This document shows positions 20,973-32,143 of a stretch of 64,000 nucleotides of DNA, piece by piece. The first letter of the stretch is position 1. Each line of letters starts with the position of its first letter. Made by a program: the position numbers and the translations under genes. This DNA comes from Isoetes taiwanensis (Eukaryota; Streptophyta; Lycopodiopsida; Isoetales; Isoetaceae), in the NCBI GenBank assembly GCA_021234155.1, contig JAJEKV010000001.1, forward strand, positions 17,689,382 to 17,753,381. The letters are read 5' to 3'. The notes below the pieces were generated by a model. The model made no database searches and was not told the origin of the DNA. It saw only the letters and a program-made list of their open reading frames with translations.

Positions 20973-23673
20973 CACTAGAGTTGTCCCTTGATGGACCATA
21001 AATGGTTCATTTGTACAGTTCGCTTTAAAATTCATATAAAATCAATGACATAAAATTTAGTTAAACCCTTTCTACATGTTAATATATGGCAGTTATGTTG
21101 CACAGGAAAAATAGTTAAAAATGCATATACCCCCAAAATTGAAAGTTATGTGTAGGTGAATCAAGGGGGGTCAAGTCCAGTTTGCTTCATGTTCAAAATT
21201 GAAAGTTATGTGTAGGTGAATCAAGGGGGGTCAAGTCCAGTTTGCTTCATGTTTACATAATGTAAAACTGTCTCAATAAAAGGATTTTTTTGATTTTTTT
21301 CATTATAATGGTATTTTTCTATACGAGATAAGGATTAATACACAAAAAACCTTGTTCCAATCTGAAGTCTAGAAAGGAAGATATAGTCAGTCAAACATGA
21401 CAGGTCAAAACAGTTTTCTGTCTTCTGTGGACCAATAATGGTTCCCAGAAGGCTGTTTCAATTAAAATTCTATAACTTTTGCATGAAAATGATTTTTTAC
21501 TTCAAATTTGGTATATAAGTAGTTGACGAATTGGTCCATGCATAAAAAATATTTGTTGGGCTGTAATTTGAAGCTTCAGCTTTAACTTATAATAACACTT
21601 TTAAGTAACTTTTAATTGATGTCTATTTTGTTATATTTGAAAGACATTTATTGAAATAGTATGTCATTGAAAAAATAATATATGAATGCTTGTATGGATA
21701 TGAAACCAATGAAAAAACAAGTAAAGAAAAAGAGCAAAAGGCACGATCATGATAAATCAATAAAGGTTTCTGTACATGGTCCACAGGTTCATTTTAAATC
21801 AATAACTTCTTTACCTTATTGGATCTCAAGCCAAAATTTAGGATATTAGTATTTCATGAGATCCTCTATCAATAAAAAATATCTATTGCTAGGTTTGGTC
21901 TAAAACTTTTAGTATTAGTTCCAAGTTATCATCAAATATTTTCCATATTTGATCTCTAGATTTGTGCCTTGAAAATGAACTTCAAACACCATATTTCAAA
22001 GCTTCCCAAAGTTAAGATAGCAATGCAAGATGAACCAAGAAAAAAGATGAAAAGATATGCCTAAAGAAGATCAAGATAGACTGCTATGCCGATGCCAATT
22101 ATTGGTCCACATGACCTCTCATTTAAAAGTTAAGAACATCATCATCTTAATCAATTCTTTAGAATATAGTTTATATCACATTATATATGATAACATTAGT
22201 TGATTAGGGAGGATTGTCTATCTAAAAGGTGATATCGGAGCACAAAAATTAAGTAGTTAAGGGCTACTTTGAATGTATGAGAAAGTCCACTTACACCTTT
22301 CAAAGATTATCTTATAGACGATGAGAAATCATAATATCATTGTAGGGAACAAAATGAATAGAGCCAATGCAAATAAATAGAGCAATTTTCTCAATCCAGT
22401 TGGTTTAATCCTGGACCTATACATAGTCCATGCTTATTTATATTCAAATCTTGTATATAATATATTATCCTAACATGAAATTTGAGATATATATTGCCAA
22501 CAAAGGTTCAAATTTACAAAATTTATAGCCTATCATAAAAGTTGATCTACATGTACTATGGTCCTACTTAGACTACAACATTTTGGAGCAGCCACACATT
22601 GTCTAACTTTATAATAGTGGAAAGTAAGTAGGGTTCTTCATTTTTTTTCCTAATAAGACCACAACAAGGATCTCAATATCCCTTTTTATCATACATTGCG
22701 CCATTTAAAAGGCTTATGGAAGAATTATAGTGCAATAAGTTAATTTTTGAGATGAACTAGAAAAAAAGCAAAAAAACCGGAAAGTCTTTTGATCTATTTA
22801 TTTATAGTCATGGCTAAACTTCGTGATATTGCCCTCTATTTATCAATAACTATCACTACCTACATTATTGTTGAGTTTTAGACCTATAAAGGTATAATCA
22901 ATGCACTTTGGAACCTTTCTTTGTGTTCATCCTGTTATATTAGAGCTCGTTTAGATCTAGATAATGCATGGTTATACCCTAGTTACACTATATTTATGTT
23001 GATAAAGTAAATTCCTACATAGAGTTGATTAGAATGCATCATTTACTATCCTTATGAGACTTATGGATGTGATTTATTGAAGCACTTTAACCCATATTTT
23101 TATTTTGAATTCTGTACAATAATTTCTTTAGTTAATAACGATACTAATAAAACATATAAACATAAAAAAAATTCTTTGGACTATAGGTTGCCTAGTTAAG
23201 GACTCATTGTCACAAAAATTAAGTCAAAATTTGTAATAATAAGAGAGAAAGAATTCTTGAACCTCATGCAGCATTTTTAAGCAAAATAGGGTTTGGCGAC
23301 TTCAATTAAAATCAAATGATAGTGGCAAAACATGGAAACATGCAAATTGATATGTTTTAACATAATACATCAATTAATTTCATATTTAGCAAGGTTTAGA
23401 CACTTTTATGCTAGAAAATTGAAGAATGCAGTTCTAGAGTGCTGTAAAAACTGCCAAATTCTTCAAAGTTTGAACAATCATACCAATATAAAGGTGTATC
23501 CAATGGTCATGAAATTCTCACAGGTCGTTAAGAATCAAGTGAAGACTCAAATAGTGGTGGTATATTTTAAAATTAAAATTTATCTTGTGAGATATATCGG
23601 TTTAAGTGGCAGGGGGTATGGTGGACCATTTCTGGTCCATGGACCAGAAATGGTCCCCGGGACAACTCTAGTG
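20973..23673. mobile_element. 2.7-kb non-coding TIR element flanked by TTAA
   Basis: The left end CACTAGAGTTGTCCC (20973-20987) is the exact inverse complement of the right end GGGACAACTCTAGTG (23659-23673). Both ends are bordered by TTAA (20969-20972, 23674-23677). Subterminal copies of TGGACCAT/ATGGTCCA words lie near both ends (20991-21008 and 23631-23656) and inside (about 21430, 21535, 21778, 22105). The interior is AT-rich and has no transposase-like frame, so the element is non-autonomous. TTAA target sites are typical of piggyBac, whose ends usually start CCC. CACTA elements have 3-bp duplications, so the superfamily is open. Confidence 0.75.
21134..21253. repeat. 60-bp perfect tandem duplication
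   Basis: Two copies, identical as read, of a 60-bp unit containing GAAAGTTATGTGTAGGTGAA and TCAAGGGGGGTCAAGTCCAG (21134-21193, 21194-21253), inside the 2.7-kb TIR element. Confidence 0.9.
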
Positions 23674-23926
23674 TTAAGGAAGCAACGGCAAGATTGACAC
23701 TTTGGTTTGCCTACAAAAGAAACAGAAAATAAATCAACCTAGCAATGAACAGAAACAAAATCAAATTTTAAAGACAAAAAACCTGAAGACTGTATGTATG
23801 ATAGGAATCTAGTTCACCTTCTTCATGTGGATGCCCTATTGTTTGTGTTGTTTGTTTTTAACTTATTTTGTTGCAAAACATCTGGAAGCATAAAAAAATT
23901 GTATGATCATTGTACATTTGAACCAC

Positions 23927-24290
23927 CTGCAAGTGCTGATGCATCGGCTCTAGTGGGCAGATTTGGATTGCGCCATGCATTAGCCATTATCCCGCCTTTG
24001 CCTTTGCCTTTGCCTTTGCCTTTGCCTTTGCCTTTGCCTTTGCCTTTGCCTTTGCCTTCCTCGCCGTTGGCCCCTTGTGGTCTACCAGCTACTAAAGCTC
24101 TAGCTGCTGCAAAGATCCATATGAAAGTACTCGAACAACACTATAGAAAAGAATTTATATATCAAATAATTCCCGACTTACATGTTCAGGTTTTTAGGAT
24201 CTCCACCGTATGAGAATGCTCGAACAAATGACAATATGAACAAATTTGTGTCTTCATCTGCCGTGGGAAGCATGCGAACCTCCACAGCAG
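23927..24290 (-). CDS. two exons of an unrecognised gene with a (GK)n stretch
   Basis: The upstream exon, ending at 24207, reads TAVEVRMLPTADEDTNLFIL then SFVRAFSY and stops at a G|GTGGAG donor. The next exon, 24106-23927, follows TTTGCAG and reads AARALVAGRPQGANGEE, about ten Gly-Lys dipeptides, then GGIMANAWRNPNLPTRADAS and a CAG|GTGG donor. The two join in frame (phase 1), which supports real splicing. I do not recognise the family. Basic GK repeats often contact nucleic acid, but this is a guess. Downstream exons would lie where the TIR element sits or beyond it. Upstream lies the LINE, probably inserted in an intron. Confidence 0.45.
23995..24054 (+). repeat. (CCTTTG)10 microsatellite
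   Basis: Ten uninterrupted CCTTTG units. Read on the minus strand they give the Gly-Lys repeat of the exon above. Confidence 0.95.
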
Positions 24291-24348
24291 TCTAGATAAT
24301 CTGGAAGCACAAATGTCATGTAATACGAAGACAACAAAGAAATCAATT

Positions 24349-26351
24349 GGATCTTAAATTAGATTTTGCCAAGGCATATGACAGTGTGGATTGGGAATTC
24401 TTGGAAAAAAGCCTCTTAGCATTGGGCTTTGGTCAGCAGTTCACCAGGGATGTTATGAAGCTCCATATCTCGGCACGGTCTACCGTGTTGTTTTAGGGGG
24501 AACCCTCCACTGTTTTTTCAGTTGGGCGGGGTGTTCGCCAAGGATGTCCATTAGCTCCACTTTTGTTCACAGTAGTAGCTAAGGTCCTCTCACAGTTATT
24601 TGCTAAGGCTGTGCAGGATGGGATAGTCCAGGGGTTGAGTATGGAGGATGGTTCACAGGAAATTTGTAATCAGTATGCTGATGACACGTTTCTCTTTCTT
24701 GTTGCTGATGCGGACAATCTTCAGAATGCAAAGCTTCTTCTTGATACTTTCTCTTTAGCATCTGGAGTTCTTGTTGGTTGGCCAAAGTGTTCTGCATTAT
24801 GGACGCTTGATGGGGTTGTGCCCCCTTGTGTTGCTGATTTTCCTTGGAAGGTGCTTCCTCATGGGAAGGCTACTAAACTTGTCGGTATTCCTGTGGGCAT
24901 TCATATTTCTACCTCTGATGCTTGGGATATTATTATAGAAGGGTTGCGAAAGCATTTGTTTTGGTGGAATACTTCTAAACTCTCTCTGCCAGCGCGAATA
25001 ACTGTTGCTAAGCATGTTTTAAGTAATTCCCACGTCTATATGGCCTCTGCCCTTCTGGCTTCCTAGTCAAAATTCCAGGTGATTGTATTTTTTGTTCGTA
25101 ATTTTATTTGAGTGGGAATGAGGAGCATGTTGTGGTCAAGATTGCATGGTCCAAATGCACTAGACCAAAAATTGCAGGTGGTTTGGGTATGACAGACTTC
25201 CATCTACAGAGTAAGATTCTGATTTCTAAGTTCATTTGGAGGATCCTAAAGGGATATGGTTGACTCACCTGGAGTGCGGTTGGTGAAGCAGTCACTTGGT
25301 CATTGTGTTCCTTTTGGGAAAGCTTCGTTAAAACCTCTTCTTTCTTGGAGTCTCTTTTATCAGCTATGCCCTTTTCCTAATGCTTCCCCTTTTTTGAAAG
25401 GCTTCTTTGGAGTCTTGGGAGGAGTCAAGACGGACCTTATTTCATATTGATCTTGTTGCATGTCATCAGCTGAGTGCCCCTTGTTGGTGGATACCTGTGG
25501 AAAATAATCTCCCACTTTGTGCCTCAGTTCATCCATTAACTCAACGCCGCTGGAGGTTAGCAGGGATCTTAACTGTTGTAGCTTGGTATGATTCTGGCCA
25601 GTTATCGACTTGGTAACTCTTTCAAACAAAATTCTTATTGTCTCGATGGGATAGACCTATTTGGCAAAAGGTTGCTAATACTTTACCATTGGCTGCTCCA
25701 GAGGCTATCGAAGGGTGCATGTGGGTTTCCCACCAGAGTGTTCACGAGCATAGGCTTGTGAACTCTATATATAGGCTGCTTGTCAATGGTGATATCCTTT
25801 CGCCATCCACTAAGTGGTCCCTTCAGCTCTCACCTCCTAGTTGGAGACGTATGTGGACTTGGGCTTGGGATAAACTACTCCATCCTAAGGTGGTTGTGCT
25901 TTGGTGGCAGATTCTTCACAGTTGCCCTCGGGTGAATGTGCTTGTCCACAGATTTGATCCTAGAGTGTCAGCACTCTGCCCACTGTGCAAGCAAAGGGAT
26001 GAGACCATTGAGCATTGTTTCTTTTTATGTGATCATCTCCAGCCTGTTTGGTCTTGGCTGCTGTCTCTTTTTCATGTGACATTGACAAGTCAGCAAGTGC
26101 TTCTGGCTATTTATCCGGATACTTGGAATAAGGTGCGGAGTCAAGCATTTCATTTGGCGTCAGGATGGTTGTTGTGGTCTATCTGGAAGCGCAGAAGATT
26201 GTGTATCTTTCAGGGTTTGGATATTCCCCCTGCAGTAGTCCTCCAGGATGCACAAGCTAGAATCGCTAAGGCCTACTATTGTTCTTCGCTTGCTCCTGCC
26301 AAGCGACAGTTGATATTTGAGTCCTATTTGAGTGTGTTGTCTTATGCATAG
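24349..26351 (+). pseudogene. LINE reverse transcriptase C-terminal half and zf-RVT region
   Basis: The frame opens with LKLDFAKAYDSVDWEFLEKS (RT motif A, catalytic Asp in FAKAYD). It breaks after a stop near 24495. It continues as GVRQGCPLAPLLFTVVAK and QYADDTFLFL (YADD catalytic site, about 24674). A thumb segment follows ending SNSHVYMASALLAS at 25066. After further shifts, 25638-26351 reads the typical plant LINE tail: PKVVVLWWQILHSCP, then CPLCKQRDETIEHCFFLC, a zf-RVT-like Cys/His cluster. It needs at least three frame corrections and lacks ORF1 and the endonuclease, so it is dead on arrival. Confidence 0.9.
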
Positions 26352-26481
26352 GCTGGTGGTTCTATTCAGTGGATCATGATTATCCTCTGAAATTTTATTC
26401 CCGCCTCTGCATTTGTATCTGGCTTTTGGCTTGGTGTTTCAATAAAGTGTCGTTCTTCAAAAAAAAAAAAAAAAGAAAAAA
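24349..26481 (+). mobile_element. 5'-truncated LINE with 13-bp target duplication
   Basis: The element starts abruptly inside the reverse transcriptase and ends in an A-rich tail (26459-26481). It is bordered by AAAGAAATCAATT at 24336-24348 and again at 26482-26494. This is the classic product of target-primed reverse transcription that stopped early. It is the same family as the longer LINE at 33937-39534, since their C-terminal regions align. Confidence 0.9.
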
Positions 26482-26494
26482 AAGAAATCAATTC

Positions 26495-27870
26495 AACTTT
26501 TGAAGTAATTATTGGCAGGCCCAAGTTGCCTGCCTATGCTAAATTATAAACATTAAAAGGAGAACCCATGATCTATGTGTATCATGTACGTATTGGCATC
26601 GATCCGAGCCCTCGGATCGTTATTCTGGGATGGGACGAGCAGCTATATATGTGCCCATCCTTCTTGTGGCTAGTTATCGGTGTCTTCTCACAGTAGCATC
26701 TCTTTCCTTGTCCCTTGCTTCACTCCGCCGCTGTCTTGTTCTTCCATAAATCTATCCTGATTCTACCTCTGATACAACATTCCTTCCTTGCTCTTTGGTT
26801 TCCTCCTTGCTTGTGATTTCATCCGGCAATTGTCATCATGATCCTATTCGCCTTTATCTCTCTGGCTCTTCCTCACCATGATCCTATTCGCCGTTATCAC
26901 TCTGCCTCTTCCTCACCTTCACCACGGTTCTTTGACAGGAATAGACGGTTTGAGTTTAGCTCAGTTCTCTCACATGCATAAAGTAATGCATAATGATTGG
27001 CGGATCTGTTAAGTTTTTGGATGATTCTTGCTCTATCTGGCTATGAAATTTTTGTTGCATGGCTGAATCTTAAGGGTGATCATGTTTGCATTATATTTGA
27101 AAGGACATATAATCAGCTAGTTATGTAAATTTTCTCTAGTTACTAGAAATGTGAGCACGGCGATGCCGGGCATTTGTTGTGGGCATGTGTGGTTTAGAGT
27201 TACATTTTGTAGGGTGCTCGGCACAATTGTCCTCAGCATATGGAATGGGTAGATTTAGTGTGTAGATAGAACAAAGTGCATAATGTAATTGGTAGTCGAA
27301 GCATTTCAATGATGGAAAAATAAAAAAAAAACAAGTTATATATGTTGCATAGTGCCAAATAGTTTGATAATGATGTCCCAAATGCTAAAATTTTGCTTTC
27401 TATTGTCCGAAATTACTAGTCTCAATATTCCCTTGTCCTAAATGATTTTTCCTCAATTACGATATTGTTCCCCTGCAGTTTATTTATATTGCAATAGTCC
27501 ATGGAAGTGCCATATGATTGTGAACCATAACAACCATAGCTACTGGGAACCAAGTTTCCAACTCCATTCCCGTTCCCAACTCTGTTTTCGAGGGTCCAGA
27601 GTTCTATAAGTTCCCACTTTAGTTCCCAATAGAAAAGGGAATATACCTCAAATATACTCAAAGGATCCCTCAAATATACTCGAATATCTCGTTCCCATTC
27701 GGTCCCGTTCTGAATTTTGGGTCCAGGGTTCAAGTTCCCGTTCCGGTAGCTATGATAATAACACCTCATTCCATTGGGCATATTCTTGGGTTTAGAATAG
27801 TGCATTATGTTCGTCTTAGCATGTAGATATTGGAGTGCTATGCACATTGCTATATGTGTATAAAATGTGA
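26495..27870. other. intergenic, no clear gene
   Basis: A TATATAT at 26644-26650 sits in a GC-richer setting that could be a promoter, but no frame follows. Around 27500-27740 a pyrimidine-rich tract repeats TTCCCAACTC/GTTCCCATTC-like words. No exon is recognised. Confidence 0.4.
26837..26916 (+). repeat. 40-bp tandem duplication
   Basis: CATGATCCTATTCGCC followed by a pyrimidine-rich tail is repeated exactly 40 bp later (26837-26876, 26877-26916) with a few mismatches. Confidence 0.8.
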
Positions 27871-27874
27871 ATAG

Positions 27875-28980
27875 ATGATCATGGGGCTATATGGGAAACT
27901 GGAAGCAAAAATGGGATTAGGGGAAGAAGGGACAACATGCAATATAAGGGTCAAACAAGGGTGCCCCCTATCACTGAAAATATTTGGCTTATACATTGAT
28001 GCATTGGGAGAATTCTTGAGGGTCAGAGGAAGAGATAGATATGCACCAAGCATTGGGGAATTCTGTGATAGAACAGGTTTGATAGTCAATTAGAAAAAAT
28101 AAAGATCATCAGCTTTAGGAAACGTTAAACGAGGTCGATGAGATCAAATACAAGGGCCGGCTTATTGGAAGCTCATGTGACTATACGTATCTCAGATATA
28201 AAACAAAGGCTCGAAGAACATGAAAATAAGTGTTAGCAAAAAGATGGTAAATGGCTATGAACAACTACTATACAGATAAACAGATTGAGGGGTAAAAACA
28301 TAAATGTTTGGAATGGCCATAATGCCAGCAATGTTATACAGATGGAGGCGTGGGGGTGCAACACATTAACAACAGAGTGGATCAAAGCAAAAAGAATAAT
28401 AAAACACTTTTAGGCAAGAGAATTAGACATAAAAAGATGCACACCAACAACTATACTATTATATGAAACAGGGGCAAATCCATTCGAGGTTTCAACGCAG
28501 GAAAGATCAATCTCTTTTTTTCCTGGGAACACTATGAAAGTCTTTAAGAATAAGCTGATAAGGCAGGCCATAAATGAACCCAATATATGGCACACAATAA
28601 TGAGGGCTGATAGGGATAGCAAAAATGCAAACTTGGATAGGAAAACTAGAAATGAATCCCTGGCAGGAAATGGAGGACAAGACACTGGCAGGAGCACACA
28701 AAAACATTAGAGAAAGATTGAGGAAGACATGGAAAGTGCAACAACTAGATGTCAAGCTGGGATTGTATCTAAAAACAATGAACCTAGAAGGCAGTTTCAG
28801 ACAACAGATATACAAGAAAGGCACAATCTCGAAAACCACCAAAATTATCCTACGCAAATTGAGAACAGGAAATCACAACTTGTGGATAGAAAAGCGGTGA
28901 TGGCAAAGGCCGTTAATTGAGAAAAAGGATAGAATCTGTCAACTGTGTAGGTCATTAGAGAAAATATGGGATCTCAAGAT
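27875..28980 (+). pseudogene. decayed LINE fragment (reverse transcriptase to C-terminus)
   Basis: 27875-28093 reads GTTCNIRVKQGCPLSLKIFG then LYIDALGEFLRV, the RT motif around VKQGCPLSP. Further on, in broken frames, come LYETGANPFEVSTQERSI (about 28463) and LRTGNHNLWIEKRW...PLIEKKDRICQLC (about 28857-28950), typical of the tail of another LINE clade. It differs from the two LINEs that flank it in the window, having VKQGCPLSL instead of VRQGCPLAP. Many stops; no tail or target duplication seen. Confidence 0.7.
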
Positions 28981-29140
28981 ATCACCCTAAGAAAAATTAT
29001 GGTTTAATTTTTCTATTTTCCTAATTATATTAGAGAGCATTTAGTCTTAATAAATGTAGAATCCAAGTGTATCCTTGTATCCCACGTAGACCTATCCCCT
29101 TTGGCCACGTCATTTCTAGAGAGAGAAGAGGAAATTTCGA

Positions 29141-29153
29141 TTAGGGTTTAGGG
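29141..29153 (+). promoter_or_regulatory. telobox / interstitial telomere motif
   Basis: TTAGGGTTTAGGG carries the plant telomere word and the telobox found in promoters of growth-related genes. ACGT cores (CCACGTAG, CCACGTCA) lie at about 29080 and 29105. A second GGTTTAGGGTTC occurs at about 29271. This tract would be the promoter or leader of the old gene whose ATG is at 33227, before the pogo element landed between them. Confidence 0.4.
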
Positions 29154-29309
29154 AATCACTTTGTGAGATCTCGTGTGTGTCTCTGAAATCGCCCTGAGAT
29201 CTCCCTATTTAGTTTGGGTGCCTGAGGGTTTTCCAAGACAGGAGCTCTACGATTTGAACTCGAGATCCAAGGTTTAGGGTTCATGTGGAAGTGCGAGTTT
29301 GAATTCAAA

Positions 29310-29490
29310 TTTCCCTCACTGTAAGTACTTGAAAATTTTGAATTCTAGTTCAAATTTGAATTTCCCTCATTGTATTTGCTCGAAAAATGTTGAATTCTAG
29401 TTCAAATTTTTGTTTCCCTTACTGGAAGTGCTCGGAAATTTTGAAGTGTAGCTCAAATTTGAATTTCTCGCAACTGAAACTTTTGAATTC
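29310..29490 (+). repeat. 51-bp tandem repeat, about 3.5 copies
   Basis: Units begin TTTCCCTCACTGTAAGTACT and carry GAATTCTAGTTCAAATTTGA. Lengths are 51, 52 and 51 bp with a partial fourth copy, ending right at the pogo-element insertion site. Confidence 0.8.
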
Positions 29491-30054
29491 AGTATATAGG
29501 GGAGACCGGCCATGTTTTGCGCAGGGCCCTAAACAGGATGCGCAGGAGCCCTGCGTTCACGACATGGATGCCCTTCATTTCGTGACGGGTTCGACCATTT
29601 CATTTCAGTCGTTCGACCATTTGCGCACCCGGCGTTCGACCATTTTTGCACCTCGTTCCAAAGCCATAGTAACAAGCCCGCCATAGCACAACCCGCCATA
29701 ATTTTGTCTTAAACAAGATTGAACGCCCAAGATGGCCACCACCTTACATATTGCGTTGAGCATGGCCAAGCACAGAAACCTAGAGAACAGAGAGGAATGT
29801 GAGAAGACCTGAGAGATCCGATGGAACAGAAAACCTGAGAGAAGAGAGGGGGGATCTAAACGTGTTGCAACCAAAAAGAAGCCAAAGAAGAGGAAGATTA
29901 GGGAAGGCAATAGCAGGAATGAAGGGAGCTATCTTAGACAGAGAGAGGTAAATGGAGTGATGATGACATGAAGAGGGCCTTTGGAACTTGTTGAGGGAAT
30001 GTGATGAGCATAAGAGCAAAGAAAGCGAGAATTTAGCATCCACGGAGTCTACAA

Positions 30055-31460
30055 TTAGAAGTTGGCTTTATGGTAGAGTGAGCGAAAGCATGGTAAGCAT
30101 CCTATAGCCATGACGGCGGAAGAAGAATCGACTTGGTAGAATGGGCATTAGAGAGGGCGATCGGGGAATGCCTTTGACTCTAGATATGTTGAAGGAGTTT
30201 GTGGCTGAAATATGCCTTGATAGACCAACTCCATTTAGGGATGGAGTTCGGGACACAAGTGGTGGAAGCTTTTCAAAGGAAGGCATCGAGAGATAGCAAT
30301 AAGATCTGCTGAAACGTTGGATTACGCCAGGGCGAGCACTAACAACCGCTACTCTAGCTAAGTTTCACGATGATTTTGAGAAGGTGTTGGATGAGTTCAA
30401 GTTTCCACCATCTAGAATTTGGAATCTTGACTAAACTGGTGTCCAAAGCCTGGTAAGGTTTCGAATGGAATGAAGGTTATTGCCAAGAAAGGAAAGAGGA
30501 ACGCGTGCATGAAGTTGTGATGAGAAATAGAGAATGGGTGGCGATGCTTACATGTGTCAATGCAGATGGCTTTCCACTTCCTAGTCTCTACATCTTCAAA
30601 GGAGAGAGGATCAGAGATGACTATGTATCTAGATGTGAACCAGGTGCTGTGATGGCTTGTCAGGGTGAAGCATGGATGACAAAAGAGCTTTTAAAAGTTG
30701 GTTAATTGATCATTTTCGCAAGAAGGTGCGGGGAGCTTGCGGTCGAAAGTACACCACATTTGCTAGTGCTTGATGGCCACAAGACTCATGTGGATCTTGA
30801 CACTATCTTGGCAGCCAAAGAGGTAGGAGTGCATCTTTTTATTTTGCCACCTCACACTTCACATAAGCTGCAGCCCTTGGATGTGTCAGTGTTTGGCCCT
30901 TTCAAGAAGTGCTTTAAGAAGGAAAGAGCAATTTATATGTTAAAACACCGTTATCTTTGAACCAAGCAAGCAAGACCTGGCTACAATTATCTCTGAGCTT
31001 TGAAGTCATCCATGGCGGTCTGAGAACATCCTCTACGGTTTTAGATCAAGCGGGTTTAGTGCCCTTTGTGAAGGGCAAAGTGACACCACAATTTGAGGCA
31101 ATTGAGATGGCGGTAGGGAAGTGGAGTTGCAACCATGGGAGCATGGAGATTACAATCCAAATGATGCTGAAAATGAAGGTCAAAGCAGCCCCCGATGCTA
31201 ATCAAGTGTTCCCCAATCAATTGTACGTGCAGACCAGCAACCATGAAGAAGGTAACAATCAAAATTTTGAGCAAAATGTTGTTGAGGCAGCACATAGCAA
31301 TGTTCTTCTAAATTGCAATGTGCCTGAAAACCAAGCACCTAACATTGCAAGGCCTTTGCCACATGCAAGCACTGTTGTACATCACTCTTCTCCTCATGTT
31401 AATGTTGCTTATAGATCTGCTCTACTGACCCACAGAACACCAATGTCTAGAGCATTTCAA
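30055..31460 (+). pseudogene. pogo-like DDE_1 transposase (Tigger/CENP-B type)
   Basis: In shifting frames the plus strand shows an HTH segment (MTAEEES...LVEWALERAIG, about 30110), then GMPLTLDMLKEFVAE, the Tc5-type helix-turn-helix GHKWWKLF, and RIWNLD-stop-TGV with the first catalytic Asp (about 30415-30440). 30505-30702 follows with EWVAMLTCVNADGFPLPSLY and IFKGERIRDDY, ending at a stop. 30706-30957 reads LLVLDGHKTHVDLDTI (second Asp) and HTSHKLQPLDVSVFGPFKK (third Asp). 30957-31598 covers the C-terminal tail. All three acidic residues survive, but at least four stops or shifts break the protein. Such enzymes cut and paste DNA at TA. Confidence 0.85.
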
Positions 31461-31470
31461 CCCCAAAACA

Positions 31471-32139
31471 ATGACTCTATATCTCAGCCTGAAACCTCAA
31501 GAAGACGAAATCTTCCCTTGCTGGCTGGAGTGCATCATGTTAGCTCTGAACAATGGTGTCAAGCAATCGAGGGGACTAACAGACAAAAGGAAGGCTAGGA
31601 ATGAGGAGGAAAAGAAGAGAAAGTTAGAAGAGAAGGCTGCACAAGCAGCAAAGAAATTGGCAAGGGAGGAGGCTTTGGAAAGATGCAAAAAGAGAAAGGA
31701 AGAGAGGGAAGCTAGGAAAAGAAGTGAAGAAGCATGGGAGGTAGGCTGTAGAAGGTTTAGGGATCTAATATATGGACCTCATAGGCATGGGAGGCCTATC
31801 TTGAATGGTGTAAGCCCTTGGATACCAGTTAACAAGGATGCTATGGAGGCTAGAAGGCAAGCAAGGGACAGGTTAAGAGCAAAGAGGGCAGCTAGAGAGA
31901 ATGAAGGGCATGCAGGTTGTGACATACGATTTGTGGCTAGTAGCCAAATGGAAGAACAAGAGAGCTGCCGCCATTATTCCAAGATAGTCAAGTTGAAGAA
32001 GAATTGCCTCCAAGTCCTGTATTGTATAATGCAATTAGGAATATGTCTCCATTCTCACGGCTCTATGGTAGGATGCGACTTAGAAGACACTCATATCTGT
32101 TCTCAAGACCATATGGATCTTTGTTCATGTATCAATTGA
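31471..32139 (+). CDS. highly charged coiled-coil frame inside the pogo element
   Basis: An open frame whose first half is dense in Lys, Arg, Glu and Ala (for example KRKLEEKAAQAAKKLAREEA), predicting a long helix or coiled coil. It then reads GRRFRDLIYGPHRHGRPIL-like sequence. It overlaps the end of the transposase-tail frame in another phase, so it may simply be the frameshifted C-terminus of the transposase rather than a separate protein. No known domain. Confidence 0.4.
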   Translation: MTLYLSLKPQEDEIFPCWLECIMLALNNGVKQSRGLTDKRKARNEEEKKRKLEEKAAQAAKKLAREEALERCKKRKEEREARKRSEEAWEVGCRRFRDLIYGPHRHGRPILNGVSPWIPVNKDAMEARRQARDRLRAKRAARENEGHAGCDIRFVASSQMEEQESCRHYSKIVKLKKNCLQVLYCIMQLGICLHSHGSMVGCDLEDTHICSQDHMDLCSCIN

Positions 32140-32143
32140 TGAG

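Noticed and set aside
23794-24213. Plus-strand protein with Leu-Pro repeats
   Set aside because: The repeat is the microsatellite read on the wrong strand. The minus strand has splice borders and an in-phase second exon.
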